From Cyclobacteriaceae bacterium (GTDB taxonomy: Bacteria > Bacteroidota > Bacteroidia > Cytophagales > Cyclobacteriaceae): a stretch of DNA of 51,849 bases. Where the stretch lies: positions 1 to 51,849 of the forward strand of contig JAEUUD010000002.1 in NCBI GenBank assembly GCA_016787625.1, read 5' to 3'. Shown here one piece after another: positions 7,698-16,751 of this stretch. Numbering within the stretch: the first letter of the stretch is position 1; every line of letters starts with the position of its first letter. The position numbers and the translations under genes were made by a program. The notes below the pieces were generated by a model. That model searched no databases, was not told the DNA's origin, and saw only the letters and a program-made list of their open reading frames with translations.

Positions 7698-8438
7698 ATG
7701 ATTCAGGTAATACCATCCATCGCCATTCGCAAGGGAAAAGTTGTCAAGATGCGAAAGGGTGACCCGTCAAGCGAGAAAGCCTATGATGAAAACCCGTTGG
7801 ATTTATCCAAGCGTTTTGAAGACCATGGTATTGAAGTCATTCACCTGGTGGATCTTGACGGTGCTGAAAAGGGCACACCCAAAAATTTTCATGTCCTTGA
7901 AGCCATCAGCAATCATACAGACCTGAAAATTGACTTTACAGGAGGCATCAGCACAGATGGGGACATCAGCGGCGCCTATGAATTTGGGGCAGCCTACATC
8001 ACAGCGTCCAGTATCGCCATTACCAACCCGGAGTTGTTTGCGTCATGGATCGTTTCATTCGGCCGGGAAAAAATCACCCTCAGCGCCGATGTGACAGATG
8101 TGAAGACCAAGCAGGTAGCTTTCCGAGGCTGGCAAAAAATCGCCGACCTGAGACTTTTTGAACACCTTCAGTTTTTCTATGACCGCGGCCTGAAATATGC
8201 CAAGTGCACCGACATTTCCCGTGACGGCGTACTGGAAGGTCCGGACTTTGCCTTTTATAAGGAGGTGCTTACCGCATTTCCAGACCTCAAGGTGCTGGCC
8301 AGTGGCGGCATCAGGGGTGTTGATGACATCCAACGGTTGAACGATATGGGTCTCTTCGCCGTTATTTTTGGTAAAACGTACTACGAGGGTATTCTCAACC
8401 TGAAAGACCTTGAGCGCTTCCTTGTCAAGACCGGATAA
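7698..8438 (+). CDS. HisA-like TIM-barrel protein lacking the N-terminal catalytic aspartate
   Basis: 246 residues, full HisA length. HisA converts ProFAR to PRFAR in histidine synthesis and uses two aspartates, one on strand 1 (P-A-I-D-L) and one on strand 5. Here strand 1 reads VIPSIAIRKGKVVKM, so the first aspartate is alanine at residue 9. The strand-5 aspartate is kept (TLSADVTD, D131), as are VDLDGA (51-56), TDISRDG (171-177) and the second phosphate loop ASGGIRG (201-207); the first phosphate loop is altered to FTGGIST (80-86). No other his gene is nearby. I infer a paralogue with a changed or lost isomerase activity; a genuine hisA is expected elsewhere in the genome. Confidence 0.85.
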   Translation: MIQVIPSIAIRKGKVVKMRKGDPSSEKAYDENPLDLSKRFEDHGIEVIHLVDLDGAEKGTPKNFHVLEAISNHTDLKIDFTGGISTDGDISGAYEFGAAYITASSIAITNPELFASWIVSFGREKITLSADVTDVKTKQVAFRGWQKIADLRLFEHLQFFYDRGLKYAKCTDISRDGVLEGPDFAFYKEVLTAFPDLKVLASGGIRGVDDIQRLNDMGLFAVIFGKTYYEGILNLKDLERFLVKTG

Positions 8439-8501
8439 CGACTTCCTTTTATAAATATGCACACCGCTAACCGGCTCCGTTGACAGTTGCCGGACATCTC
8501 C

Positions 8502-11360
8502 ATGAAGCCATCGCGTAAACCGACACCTTTCTCTGATCCAACAGGATTTGAGAGCATCGAAGTCATCGGCGCCAGGGAACACAACCTGAAGGACATTAGT
8601 ATTGCACTTCCAAGAAACAACCTTGTTGTTGTTACCGGAATCAGCGGCAGCGGTAAGTCCTCCCTCGCTTTTGACACCATATATGCGGAGGGTCAGCGGC
8701 GATATATGGAAAGCTTCTCTGCCTATGCACGCAGCTTTATCGGTAACCTGGAGCGACCCGATGTCGACAAGATCAATGGCCTTAGCCCGGTGATATCCAT
8801 AGAGCAAAAGACCACCTCACGAAATCCCCGGTCAACCGTTGGAACGGTCACGGAGATTTATGACTTCATGCGGCTTTTGTTTGCGCGGGCCGGAGATGCA
8901 TATTCTTACCTCAGTGGTAAGAAGATGATCAGGCAATCGGAAGAACAAATTCTCGAAGGCATCTTTCAACATTTCAATAAGAAGAAATTGACGCTGCTGG
9001 CGCCGTCGGTTCGCGGGCGCAAGGGACATTACAGAGAGCTATTTGTCCAGATTCGAAAAAGTGGATTCACCAAAGTGCGTGTTGACGGAGAGATACTGGA
9101 CATTACCGCCAAGATGCAGCTCGACCGTTACAAAATTCATGACATTGAAATTGTCATCGACCGAATTGTAGCGGACCAAAAGGACAGGTATCGGATCGGG
9201 CAATCAGTGGCTCGCTCGTTAAAGGAAGGCAAGGGTGTCATGATGCTCATGGAGGAAGACGACACCATTCACCATTTTTCAAAATTCCTGATGGACCCCA
9301 CCACGGGGTTGTCGTATGATGAGCCCGCTCCCAACTTATTTTCTTTCAACAGTCCCTACGGTGCATGCCCGGTGTGCAATGGGCTCGGCGTCATAGAGGA
9401 GATCACGGAGGATTCCGTGATTCCTGACAAGAAACTGAGCATCATGCGCGGCGGAATACTCCCGCTGGGCGAATACCGTGACATCTGGATTTTCAAAAAG
9501 GTAGAGGCCATTCTTAAGCGATACAAACTGTCACTCTCAACCCCAATCAAGGACATTCCCAGAGAGGTCATTAAGATTCTGCTCCATGGAGACGACGTGC
9601 CGGTGGCCGTGCCATCCGTGAAGTACCCGGGCACCGACTGGAACACCAAGTTTGAAGGAATCATCAGCTTCCTGGAGAAAATGCGCGAAGATTCATCGGA
9701 AGGCGCCAAGCGATGGATGGAGGATTTTCTTACGACGCGTGTATGCCCGGATTGTCAGGGGGCACGGCTCAAAAAAGAGTCGCTGCATTTCAGGATTGAT
9801 GGCAAAAACATTGCTGAACTCGCCGTGCTGGATATTATGGAGTTGCAGAAGTGGTTTGAAAAACTCGAGGACAGGCTTACAGACAAGCAGCGGACCATTG
9901 CCGTCGAAGTGCTGAAGGAGATTCGCAAGCGCATTGGCTTTCTTGTTGATGTTGGTCTTGATTACCTCGATCTGAATAGACCTCTGCGTACGCTTAGTGG
10001 AGGAGAGGCGCAACGGATTCGTCTGGCTACACAGATCGGAACCCAGCTTGTCGGTGTCCTTTATATACTTGATGAGCCGAGTATCGGGCTGCATGCCCGC
10101 GACAATGTAAAACTGATCAAGGCACTCAAGGACCTTCGTGATCTTGGTAATTCGGTCATTGTTGTTGAGCACGACAAGGAGATGATGCTGGACTCAGATT
10201 TTATTGTTGATATCGGACCGGGCGCTGGAAGACATGGCGGAAAAGTCGTGGCTATTGGACCTCCTGCAGAATTCCTAAAGAACAACAGCATTACCTCAAA
10301 GTATCTGAATGGAACACTTAACATACCTTATCGAAAAACAAAACGAACCGGGAGCGGGCAATCCCTTTCTGTATTGAAGGCTTCTGGCAACAACCTGAAG
10401 GAGGTTGACCTGACCATTCCACTTGGTGTTTTTGTTGCCATCACTGGCGTGTCTGGAAGCGGAAAGTCCACACTGATTCATGAAACCCTTTTTCCAATCC
10501 TGAACAAACATCTGTTCAAATCAAGAATGGAACCCCTTGCCCACAAAGGAGTGAAGGGTCTGGAGTTCATTGACAAGGTTATTGAAGTTGATCAATCCCC
10601 CATTGGAAGAACCCCCCGGTCAAACCCGGCAACGTATACCGCGGTGTTTACCGATATCCGCGATCTGTTTGCTCAAATGCCAGAGGCAAAGATTCGTGGG
10701 TACAAACCCGGAAGGTTCTCTTTCAATGTGAAAGGCGGACGCTGCGAAACATGTGAAGGCGCTGGCCTTCGGCTCATCGAGATGGAGTTTCTTCCCGATG
10801 TGTACGTCAACTGCGAAACATGTAAGGGCAAGCGATACAACCGGGAGACCCTTGAGGTTCGGTTCAAGGGTAAATCCATCTCGGATGTCCTCGATATGAC
10901 CGTGGAGGAAGCTGTCTCATTCTTTGAACATCAACCAAGAATCCTTCGAAAAATTGAAACACTAAATGATGTAGGTTTAGGATACATTTCACTTGGTCAG
11001 CATGCAACAACTTTGTCCGGAGGCGAGGCACAACGCGTGAAGTTGGCAACTGAACTTTCCAAGAGGGACACAGGTAAAACATTGTACATTCTTGATGAGC
11101 CCACAACAGGACTTCATTTTCAGGATATCGCCCACTTGCTTGACGTCCTTCAGAAGCTCGCCGACAAGGGCAATACCGTGCTGGTCATTGAGCACAACAT
11201 GGATGTGATCAAGTCTGCTGATTTTGTCATTGACCTTGGGCCAGAGGGTGGGCAAAAAGGGGGCCGCATCGTTGCAAAAGGAACACCCGAAGAAGTGTCG
11301 AAGAACAAGGCGAGTCATACGGGGAGATTCCTGGCCGAAGAACTTCGATCTGTCGGATAA
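8502..11360 (+). CDS. uvrA: Excinuclease ABC subunit A
   Basis: Damage-recognition ATPase of nucleotide excision repair. Start set at the ATG 8502 (a TTG at 8487 is less likely), giving 952 residues. Two ABC modules are complete: Walker A GISGSGKSS (about 48) and GVSGSGKST (about 650), signatures LSGGEAQRIRL and LSGGEAQRVKL, Walker B LYILDEPSIGLH and LYILDEPTTGLH. The zinc finger before the second signature is intact (CETCEGAG then CETCKGKR), and CPDCQGARL is present. In the first zinc module only one cysteine pair is seen (CPVC at 289-292); the upstream pair expected some 20 residues earlier is absent. A 5-bp inverted repeat (8471-8475/8489-8493) precedes the start. It follows the HisA-like gene by 63 bases; uvrC is 11 kb away. 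Confidence 0.97.
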   Translation: MKPSRKPTPFSDPTGFESIEVIGAREHNLKDISIALPRNNLVVVTGISGSGKSSLAFDTIYAEGQRRYMESFSAYARSFIGNLERPDVDKINGLSPVISIEQKTTSRNPRSTVGTVTEIYDFMRLLFARAGDAYSYLSGKKMIRQSEEQILEGIFQHFNKKKLTLLAPSVRGRKGHYRELFVQIRKSGFTKVRVDGEILDITAKMQLDRYKIHDIEIVIDRIVADQKDRYRIGQSVARSLKEGKGVMMLMEEDDTIHHFSKFLMDPTTGLSYDEPAPNLFSFNSPYGACPVCNGLGVIEEITEDSVIPDKKLSIMRGGILPLGEYRDIWIFKKVEAILKRYKLSLSTPIKDIPREVIKILLHGDDVPVAVPSVKYPGTDWNTKFEGIISFLEKMREDSSEGAKRWMEDFLTTRVCPDCQGARLKKESLHFRIDGKNIAELAVLDIMELQKWFEKLEDRLTDKQRTIAVEVLKEIRKRIGFLVDVGLDYLDLNRPLRTLSGGEAQRIRLATQIGTQLVGVLYILDEPSIGLHARDNVKLIKALKDLRDLGNSVIVVEHDKEMMLDSDFIVDIGPGAGRHGGKVVAIGPPAEFLKNNSITSKYLNGTLNIPYRKTKRTGSGQSLSVLKASGNNLKEVDLTIPLGVFVAITGVSGSGKSTLIHETLFPILNKHLFKSRMEPLAHKGVKGLEFIDKVIEVDQSPIGRTPRSNPATYTAVFTDIRDLFAQMPEAKIRGYKPGRFSFNVKGGRCETCEGAGLRLIEMEFLPDVYVNCETCKGKRYNRETLEVRFKGKSISDVLDMTVEEAVSFFEHQPRILRKIETLNDVGLGYISLGQHATTLSGGEAQRVKLATELSKRDTGKTLYILDEPTTGLHFQDIAHLLDVLQKLADKGNTVLVIEHNMDVIKSADFVIDLGPEGGQKGGRIVAKGTPEEVSKNKASHTGRFLAEELRSVG

Positions 11361-11413
11361 GGCTCCTCTGACGAACAACCAGATACGGATAATGCCATAC
11401 CTTTGCCTTGCAG

Positions 11414-12454
11414 ATGGTCAACAAAACACGACTTTACTGGACGTTACAAATCGGAGGCTGGGCTCTCTACGCCTTTATTCAGATTGCTTTCAGCGTTATC
11501 GCATCGGATAGCCCCGGTGTGAGTTCACAACGCGTGATCTTTTTGACTTACGAGGCCCTGTTTTGTCTTTTCCTGACACACCTTTTTCGCGGCCTGATCA
11601 ATAAGTGGAGATGGCTGGGAGCCGGATTACCCGTGCTCATTCCGCGCATCATCGTCAGTGTCTTTCTCCTTGGATTACTGCTGTACTTCATGCGACTCCC
11701 GATCGCTCTGCCGCTTGGTATGTACAACGCCCAAGTGGCATTCAATCCGTCCAATATTCTTGGCTTGACAACCGTCTTTGCGCTCATTTTCTTTCTTTGG
11801 TCTGTCTTGTACTTTGTTTACAACTATTTCGAGCGCTACAATACTTCACTGAAACTTGAAGCGTCTGTTCGTGAAATCGAACTCAATAACCTGAAATCAC
11901 AGCTCAATCCACATTTCATTTTCAATGCCTTGAACAGTATTCGAGCGCTGGTGGATGAAAACCCGGATAAATCCAAAGAGGCCATCAATCAGTTGGCAAG
12001 CATTCTGCGCAACTCACTGAACACAGGGAAGCGTGGTCTGACGAAGTTTGAAGACGAGCTGAAAATTGTTAAGGACTATCTCGGCCTGGAGAGCATCCGG
12101 TTTGAGGAACGTCTAACAACTGACTTTGAGATCGATCCTGATTCGAGGGACTTTCTGGTGCCGCCGTTAATGATACAGACCCTGGTTGAAAACGGTATTA
12201 AACATGGGATTGCCAAACTAACAGCAGGCGGCTCCATTCACATGAAGGCGACGGTGAACAATGACCGGCTCAGGATTCAGGTTCGCAACAGCGGACATTA
12301 TGTCAATGGAGCGACAAGTCCTACGGGCGGCTTGGGATTGGAAAACACCCGCCAGCGCCTCAAGCTGATCTATGGTGACCAGGCCTCATTTCGCATTTTG
12401 CCCGAAAGCGATACTTTTGTCCTCACAGAAATAGAGATACCTCACCTGCGTTGA
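11414..12454 (+). CDS. LytS-type sensor histidine kinase
   Basis: 346 residues from the ATG at 11414 (a TTG two codons earlier is possible). Four hydrophobic helices fill the first 135 residues, with little extracytoplasmic sequence. A short coiled segment leads to the His_kinase core typical of LytS/AlgZ kinases, with the phosphorylated histidine in LNPHFIFNALNSIRALV. ATPase elements follow: LVPPLMIQTLVENGIKHGI (N box) and GGLGLENTRQRL (G box). It is expected to phosphorylate the LytTR regulator whose gene starts 10 bases downstream. The stimulus is unknown; an intramembrane signal is plausible given the lack of a sensor domain. Confidence 0.92.
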   Translation: MVNKTRLYWTLQIGGWALYAFIQIAFSVIASDSPGVSSQRVIFLTYEALFCLFLTHLFRGLINKWRWLGAGLPVLIPRIIVSVFLLGLLLYFMRLPIALPLGMYNAQVAFNPSNILGLTTVFALIFFLWSVLYFVYNYFERYNTSLKLEASVREIELNNLKSQLNPHFIFNALNSIRALVDENPDKSKEAINQLASILRNSLNTGKRGLTKFEDELKIVKDYLGLESIRFEERLTTDFEIDPDSRDFLVPPLMIQTLVENGIKHGIAKLTAGGSIHMKATVNNDRLRIQVRNSGHYVNGATSPTGGLGLENTRQRLKLIYGDQASFRILPESDTFVLTEIEIPHLR

Positions 12455-12464
12455 ACGCCTTTTT

Positions 12465-13181
12465 ATGAAAGCACTGATCATTGATGATGAACGCCTTGCC
12501 CGGAAGGAACTGATCAAGTTACTGGAAGAACATCCTTCGATAGAGATTGCTGGGGAAGCGCAAAACGCGGATGAAGCCGAGCAAATGATCACCGAGCTCA
12601 ACCCTGACATTCTGTTTCTGGATATTCAGATGCCGGGCCGCACCGGGTTTCAGCTGCTCGAATCCCTTGATACGGTTCCTCTCGTGGTCTTCACTACGGC
12701 CTATGACGAGTTTGCACTCAAGGCTTTTGAAATCAGCGCGCTGGACTATTTGCTGAAACCCATCACCGCCGAGCGCCTGGCAGAGGCAGTGCATAAAATT
12801 CAGGAAAAAGAAAGAGTCCGATCTGGCCGTGGCCGGGATCAAAAACTGGGGCTCGAAGATCAGGTTTTTGTTAAAGATGGTGAGCGGTGCTGGTTTGTAA
12901 GCCTGGCCAACATCCGGCTCTTTGAATCCGATGGTAACTATATCAAAGTGTATTTTGATACCAATCGGCCCATGATTCACAAGTCATTGAATGCCCTTGA
13001 CGAGAAACTCGATGAGCGATCTTTCTTCCGGGCGAGCAGAAAACACATCATTAACCTCAGTTGGGTAGAAGGCATTGAGCCCTGGTTCAATGGCGGGTTG
13101 ATGGTTAAACTCCGCGGTGGTGACAAGGTAGAAGTGAGCCGCCGTCAAGCGGCGAAGTTCAAGGATATGATGAGCTTGTAA
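12465..13181 (+). CDS. LytTR-family response regulator
   Basis: 238 residues. The receiver domain (1-120) has the acidic pocket DDERLARKE, the phospho-acceptor aspartate in DILFLDIQMPG (about residue 54), and the switch residues T (FTTAYDEFA) and K (DYLLKPI). The LytTR DNA-binding domain (about 135-238) contains FVKDGERCWFV, IRLFESDGNYIKVYF, FFRASRKHIINL and ends with VSRRQAAKFKDMM. It forms a two-gene operon with the LytS-type kinase. Targets cannot be read from this window. The gene ends 4 bases from the convergent small helical gene. Confidence 0.95.
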   Translation: MKALIIDDERLARKELIKLLEEHPSIEIAGEAQNADEAEQMITELNPDILFLDIQMPGRTGFQLLESLDTVPLVVFTTAYDEFALKAFEISALDYLLKPITAERLAEAVHKIQEKERVRSGRGRDQKLGLEDQVFVKDGERCWFVSLANIRLFESDGNYIKVYFDTNRPMIHKSLNALDEKLDERSFFRASRKHIINLSWVEGIEPWFNGGLMVKLRGGDKVEVSRRQAAKFKDMMSL

Positions 13182-13185
13182 TCGT

Positions 13186-13551
13186 CTATTTCAGCACCAG
13201 GTCCACCAGATCTTTCTCCACATTCCAATCTTTCGCCAACCTGATCATTGCTGTCGCCTCCATTTCGGTGACATAACCCTTGATGTTGTTTGATTCCCAA
13301 ACCATGTTGATCAGTTCAACCCTTTTTTCCCGTGTGTAGTCGCGAATGATATCATTGAGAAATGCCCGCGCCCGGTCAAAGGATGTCACCTGGTCCTTTT
13401 CGATAAACTCCATCGCCCACTTTAGTTCCTCTTCGGCGTTAAGCCATGTGGTGGCGCCTTCAAGATCGGTACGTTCCGCATGGTCAAGGCCGTGATAGTG
13501 AAAGATGACGGCCTTTAGCAATAAGTACACGCGCTTCTCTTCTGTGGTCAT
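13186..13551 (-). CDS. Small all-helical protein, TerB-like, function unknown
   Basis: 121 residues, charged, predicted all alpha, no signal peptide. The C-terminal part (EKRVELINMVWESNNIKGYV then TEMEATAMIRLAKDWNVEK) resembles the helical pattern of TerB-like domains, in which a short helix pair is followed by an E-rich turn. This is a weak similarity from pattern alone. It lies 39 bases downstream of hemW on the same strand and is probably co-transcribed. A cytosolic accessory role is possible but nothing specific supports it. Confidence 0.7.
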   Translation of the reverse strand: MTTEEKRVYLLLKAVIFHYHGLDHAERTDLEGATTWLNAEEELKWAMEFIEKDQVTSFDRARAFLNDIIRDYTREKRVELINMVWESNNIKGYVTEMEATAMIRLAKDWNVEKDLVDLVLK

Positions 13552-13590
13552 GTCATAAAGATCGCAAAATTGTCTGCCGGGACAACCTGA

Positions 13591-14724
13591 TCAGTCAGAA
13601 TCATCCACCATAAGATCTTCGGTAATCTTGTCAGCCAATAACTTTCCCCTTGAAGTCAATCGTATAACATTGTGCTCAACAAGGATAAGGCCGGCTAGCT
13701 GCTGCTGCGTGATGTACGCCTGACGACGAGCCATCAGGTCATCTCCCAGTTGTGTTTTCAACACCTCCAGATTGCAACCCCATTTGGTTCGAAGGGTCGT
13801 AAGAATGAACTCATTGATCTTCTCTTTTGAATGGAGCAATTCTGCTTCCATGTCAGGCTTCCCATCCATGATGGATTGCGTATATCGCGGATTGCTACGC
13901 ACATTGGAGAACCTGCTGGCACCATCATAGGAATGAGCGCCTGGACCCACACCCAGGTAAGGTGTTTGTGTCCAATAGCTGCTGTTATGTCGTGAGTGCA
14001 TTCCCGGAAGACTGAAATTGGAGATCTCATACTGATCGTATCCTGCTGCCAGCATCATTTCTCCCAAGGTTTCAAATTGACGGGCAGCAGACTCTTCGTC
14101 CATAAGTTTCAACTGACCTTTCTTCAGCCATGTCCCAAAAGGTGTTTTGTCTTCGATGGTAAGGCCGTATGTGGAGATGTGTTCTGGTTTGAATTCCAGC
14201 GCTGTGTTAATGGTCTTACGCCACATGTCCATGGATAAATCGGGGATGGCGTAAATCAAATCAAGACTGATGTTGCTGAATCCAACTTGTCTGGCATCAG
14301 TCAAGGCCACCAGAGCCGATTCAGCATCATGTGATCGGTTCAGATAGGAAAGGATCGTGTTGTCGAACGATTGAATGCCGATGCTAAGCCTGTTGATACC
14401 GGCCATGATCAACTGTTCAAGCTTGCTCTTCGAAAGGTCGTCGGGGTTAGCTTCCAGGGTAATCTCCGCATCGTTGGTGACGATGAAAGAAGTCCGCAGG
14501 GTTTTTATCAGCAAGTCCAGTGATTTCACTGAAAGCAGTGAGGGTGTCCCGCCGCCGAAGTAGATGGTCTCTACTGGTTCTTTAAGAAAATCTTTCCTGA
14601 TCGAGATTTCCTGTGACAGGCATTTGATCATCAACTCCTGGTCCTGCAGATTGGTGGAAAAGTGAAAATCACAATAATGACATGCCTGTCTGCAGTAGGG
14701 AATATGTATATAGACACCGGCCAT
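13591..14724 (-). CDS. hemW: HemW-type radical SAM haem chaperone
   Basis: Start set at the ATG 14722-14724, so the protein opens MAGVYIHIPYCRQACHYCDF, the canonical HemW start; a TTG 45 bases upstream is rejected. The protein has 377 residues. The radical SAM cluster motif is C-x3-C-x2-C (C11, C15, C18), preceded by the HemW-specific histidine pattern and followed by HFSTN. Other conserved parts are YFGGGTPSLL, EANPDD, INRLSIGIQSFD and YEISNFSLPGMHSRHNSSYW. HemW binds haem and an Fe-S cluster and is proposed to insert haem into respiratory enzymes; older annotation as oxygen-independent coproporphyrinogen oxidase (HemN) is unlikely. Its divergent neighbour unit contains hemD, so two haem-related genes lie close. 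Confidence 0.93.
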   Translation of the reverse strand: MAGVYIHIPYCRQACHYCDFHFSTNLQDQELMIKCLSQEISIRKDFLKEPVETIYFGGGTPSLLSVKSLDLLIKTLRTSFIVTNDAEITLEANPDDLSKSKLEQLIMAGINRLSIGIQSFDNTILSYLNRSHDAESALVALTDARQVGFSNISLDLIYAIPDLSMDMWRKTINTALEFKPEHISTYGLTIEDKTPFGTWLKKGQLKLMDEESAARQFETLGEMMLAAGYDQYEISNFSLPGMHSRHNSSYWTQTPYLGVGPGAHSYDGASRFSNVRSNPRYTQSIMDGKPDMEAELLHSKEKINEFILTTLRTKWGCNLEVLKTQLGDDLMARRQAYITQQQLAGLILVEHNVIRLTSRGKLLADKITEDLMVDDSD

Positions 14725-14781
14725 GAGTGAATTTGCAAATACTTTCTTCCTGAATCGAACGGGTTGCAATATTTTTGCTGT

Positions 14782-15858
14782 ATGGTCCCGTTGTTATTTC
14801 TGCTTGCCAGCCAACTGCCTGCCATCACACCAGTTGTGGTCAAGGAGATAAAATCGGAATGGCAAGTTTACGTCAACGAATCTTATCAACCATACAGTGA
14901 CGGGGTTGTTGCAAGCACTATTTATTTCACATTGCCGACATCACGACTCGGAGGCCACCACCTTTATGTCAGGGCACCAGATAAATGGCAACTCTTTGTC
15001 AATGGCAACCTGATCTATTCGGGTAAGGAAGCGGCTTACTTTTCCATGGACAGTCTGCAGACCGACATGGGGAGCCCTGTACTTGTTGGGGTTCATGTCA
15101 AGGAAGGCATGAAGGATGTGATCACTCAGTTGGTTTTGCTGGGCGATACAAGACCTGGCCATCAAGTGGTGGCTTCACTGCGCCCACCGACATTCTTCCG
15201 GGACTATGGAATCATTGTAGCTGTTTTTCTTTTGCTTTTTTTCCTCCTCCTGTATCGGACCAATCCTCAATTGACGGTCGATTACTTTTCGTTCTCAAAG
15301 ATATTTTCTGCGTCAGAACGGAACGAGACACAATTGGCATCGCGAATTACTTCCAGTGCCAATCTGCTTTTTTATTTGTTCTGTGCTTTGCTGACAGGAT
15401 TCTTATTGTCGGCGATCTTCTATTCATCGGGACCTTTCTTCCGGGCCGCAAGTTCGATCAGAATAAACTCCATGGCCTCCGCATTTGAAGTTTGGGGAAA
15501 ATTGTCAGTCTTTATTTTAACCTTACTTGCATCGAAGCTCCTGATCGTAACCTTGTTTTCGGCATTATTTAACTTTAGGGAAACAATCAGTTTTCAATTC
15601 TTCAACTTCCTTCGTTTTGTCTTGTTTACGGCCGTGACCATGGCTGTGCTAAGCCTCCTGTTCTTTACCATAAGGGTAGACGCGGCTGTGTTTTATGAGC
15701 GATTGATCGTCCTTGGACTTGTGCTGCTGAGCATCGGATCGTTGGTGGTCCTGTTTAAACTCCTTGGAAAAGCCCGCTTCTCCTTTTTTCATTTATTTTC
15801 CTACCTTTGCGTTTCGGAATTTATTCCGCTGGTGATCATCATCAAGATTTTCTTTTGA
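14782..15858 (+). CDS. DUF4271 polytopic membrane protein
   Basis: 358 residues from the ATG at 14782, which opens a signal-like helix (MVPLLFLLASQLPAI); a TTG 18 bases earlier is less convincing. Residues 20-135 form a soluble, beta-rich extracytoplasmic domain of unknown type (contains WQLFVNGNLIYSGKE). From about 143 onward there are seven or so membrane helices, the DUF4271 region, with the family's typical FRE segment (LFNFRETISFQFFNFLR). DUF4271 is commonly next to a uroporphyrinogen-III synthase gene in Bacteroidota, as here (24 bases). A role in haem or envelope biology is only inferred from that neighbourhood. Confidence 0.82.
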   Translation: MVPLLFLLASQLPAITPVVVKEIKSEWQVYVNESYQPYSDGVVASTIYFTLPTSRLGGHHLYVRAPDKWQLFVNGNLIYSGKEAAYFSMDSLQTDMGSPVLVGVHVKEGMKDVITQLVLLGDTRPGHQVVASLRPPTFFRDYGIIVAVFLLLFFLLLYRTNPQLTVDYFSFSKIFSASERNETQLASRITSSANLLFYLFCALLTGFLLSAIFYSSGPFFRAASSIRINSMASAFEVWGKLSVFILTLLASKLLIVTLFSALFNFRETISFQFFNFLRFVLFTAVTMAVLSLLFFTIRVDAAVFYERLIVLGLVLLSIGSLVVLFKLLGKARFSFFHLFSYLCVSEFIPLVIIIKIFF

Positions 15859-15882
15859 CTTGCGAACACGACTTGTGCTGCT

Positions 15883-16662
15883 ATGACTGATACGCTTGCT
15901 CTGGACAGGATGAGAAAAGTAAAAAGCATCCTCGTCACCCAGGAATCCCCCACCGATCCTAGTTCACCTTACTTCAAGATAGCTGACAAGTATGCCGTGA
16001 AGGTGGACTTCAGGCCGTTTATCCAGGTGGAGCCGGTGCCGGTCAAGGAATTCAGGAAACAAAAGGTTGAAATCCTCAATCACTCAGCCGTCATTTTCAC
16101 CAGCCGCAATGCCGTCGACCATTTCTTCACACTCTGCCGTGAATTGAAAATCGATATGCCTCCGGAGATGAAATATTTCTGTATTTCGGAACAGACATCC
16201 AACTATCTGCAGAAGTACATCGTCATTCGGAAGAGAAAAATTTTTACTGGATTAAAAGACACACAGGATCTTTTGGAAATCATCAAGAAACACAAGAATG
16301 AAAAGTTCTTGTTCCCTTGTTCGGATATCAGAAAGAATGACATTCCTGATTTTTTCAAGGATAACGGCTATCATTTTTGTGAAGCCATCACACATCACAC
16401 CGTGGCAGCCAACCTGTCGGATTTGAAAGAGGTGTTCTACGATGTGCTGGCATTCTTTAGTCCATCAGGCATTCACTCCTTGTTTACCAACTTTCCGGAT
16501 TTCAAGCAGAACCATACCCGCATCGCAGCCTTTGGCCCGGCAACAGCGCGAGCCGTGCGCGAAGCAGGACTGGTGCTCGACATAGAGGCGCCGCTGCCAA
16601 ATGCCCCGTCAATGACGGGAGCACTGGAACTTTATATCAGGAAGGCGAACCAGCCTAAATAA
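15883..16662 (+). CDS. hemD: Uroporphyrinogen-III synthase
   Basis: 259 residues. HemD cyclises hydroxymethylbilane with inversion of ring D. The family is poorly conserved; recognisable elements are VKSILVTQESP at the first strand, AVIFTSRNAVDHFF (about 68-81), LFPCSDIRKNDIPDFF (about 145-160), AFFSPSGIHSLF (about 189-200) and the end strand RIAAFGPATARAVREAGL. The last is the G-x-x-T-A-x-x-x-x-x-G turn that binds substrate. The start could also be the ATG nine codons in (15910). It is probably translated with the DUF4271 gene. No other early haem gene is in the window. Confidence 0.86.
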   Translation: MTDTLALDRMRKVKSILVTQESPTDPSSPYFKIADKYAVKVDFRPFIQVEPVPVKEFRKQKVEILNHSAVIFTSRNAVDHFFTLCRELKIDMPPEMKYFCISEQTSNYLQKYIVIRKRKIFTGLKDTQDLLEIIKKHKNEKFLFPCSDIRKNDIPDFFKDNGYHFCEAITHHTVAANLSDLKEVFYDVLAFFSPSGIHSLFTNFPDFKQNHTRIAAFGPATARAVREAGLVLDIEAPLPNAPSMTGALELYIRKANQPK

Positions 16663-16724
16663 CAATTTCCTGTTCTTTCGTTATATCCCTGCATCTCCCT
16701 TCACAGGTGGGGTGTTTTTTGATT

Positions 16725-16732
16725 TATATTTG
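16725..16732 (+). promoter_or_regulatory. Perfect -7 box (TATATTTG) before porP
   Basis: TATATTTG matches the Bacteroidota TAnnTTTG -7 element exactly, 19 bases before the GTG start of porP. No clear TTTG is seen at the expected -33 distance, so the promoter is only half supported. Transcription from here would leave a very short leader that begins at about the 4-codon frame ATGAACCGTCCGTGA (16741-16755). Confidence 0.4.
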
Positions 16733-16751
16733 ACCTCTTCATGAACCGTCC

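Noticed and set aside
9693..10172. 159-codon open frame antisense to uvrA
   Set aside because: It runs opposite the conserved UvrA ATPase core, has no motif and no plausible ribosome site.
14770..14777. Exact TATTTTTG box before the DUF4271 gene
   Set aside because: It ends only four bases before the ATG and has no TTTG at a suitable distance; it would give an essentially leaderless message, so chance is more likely.
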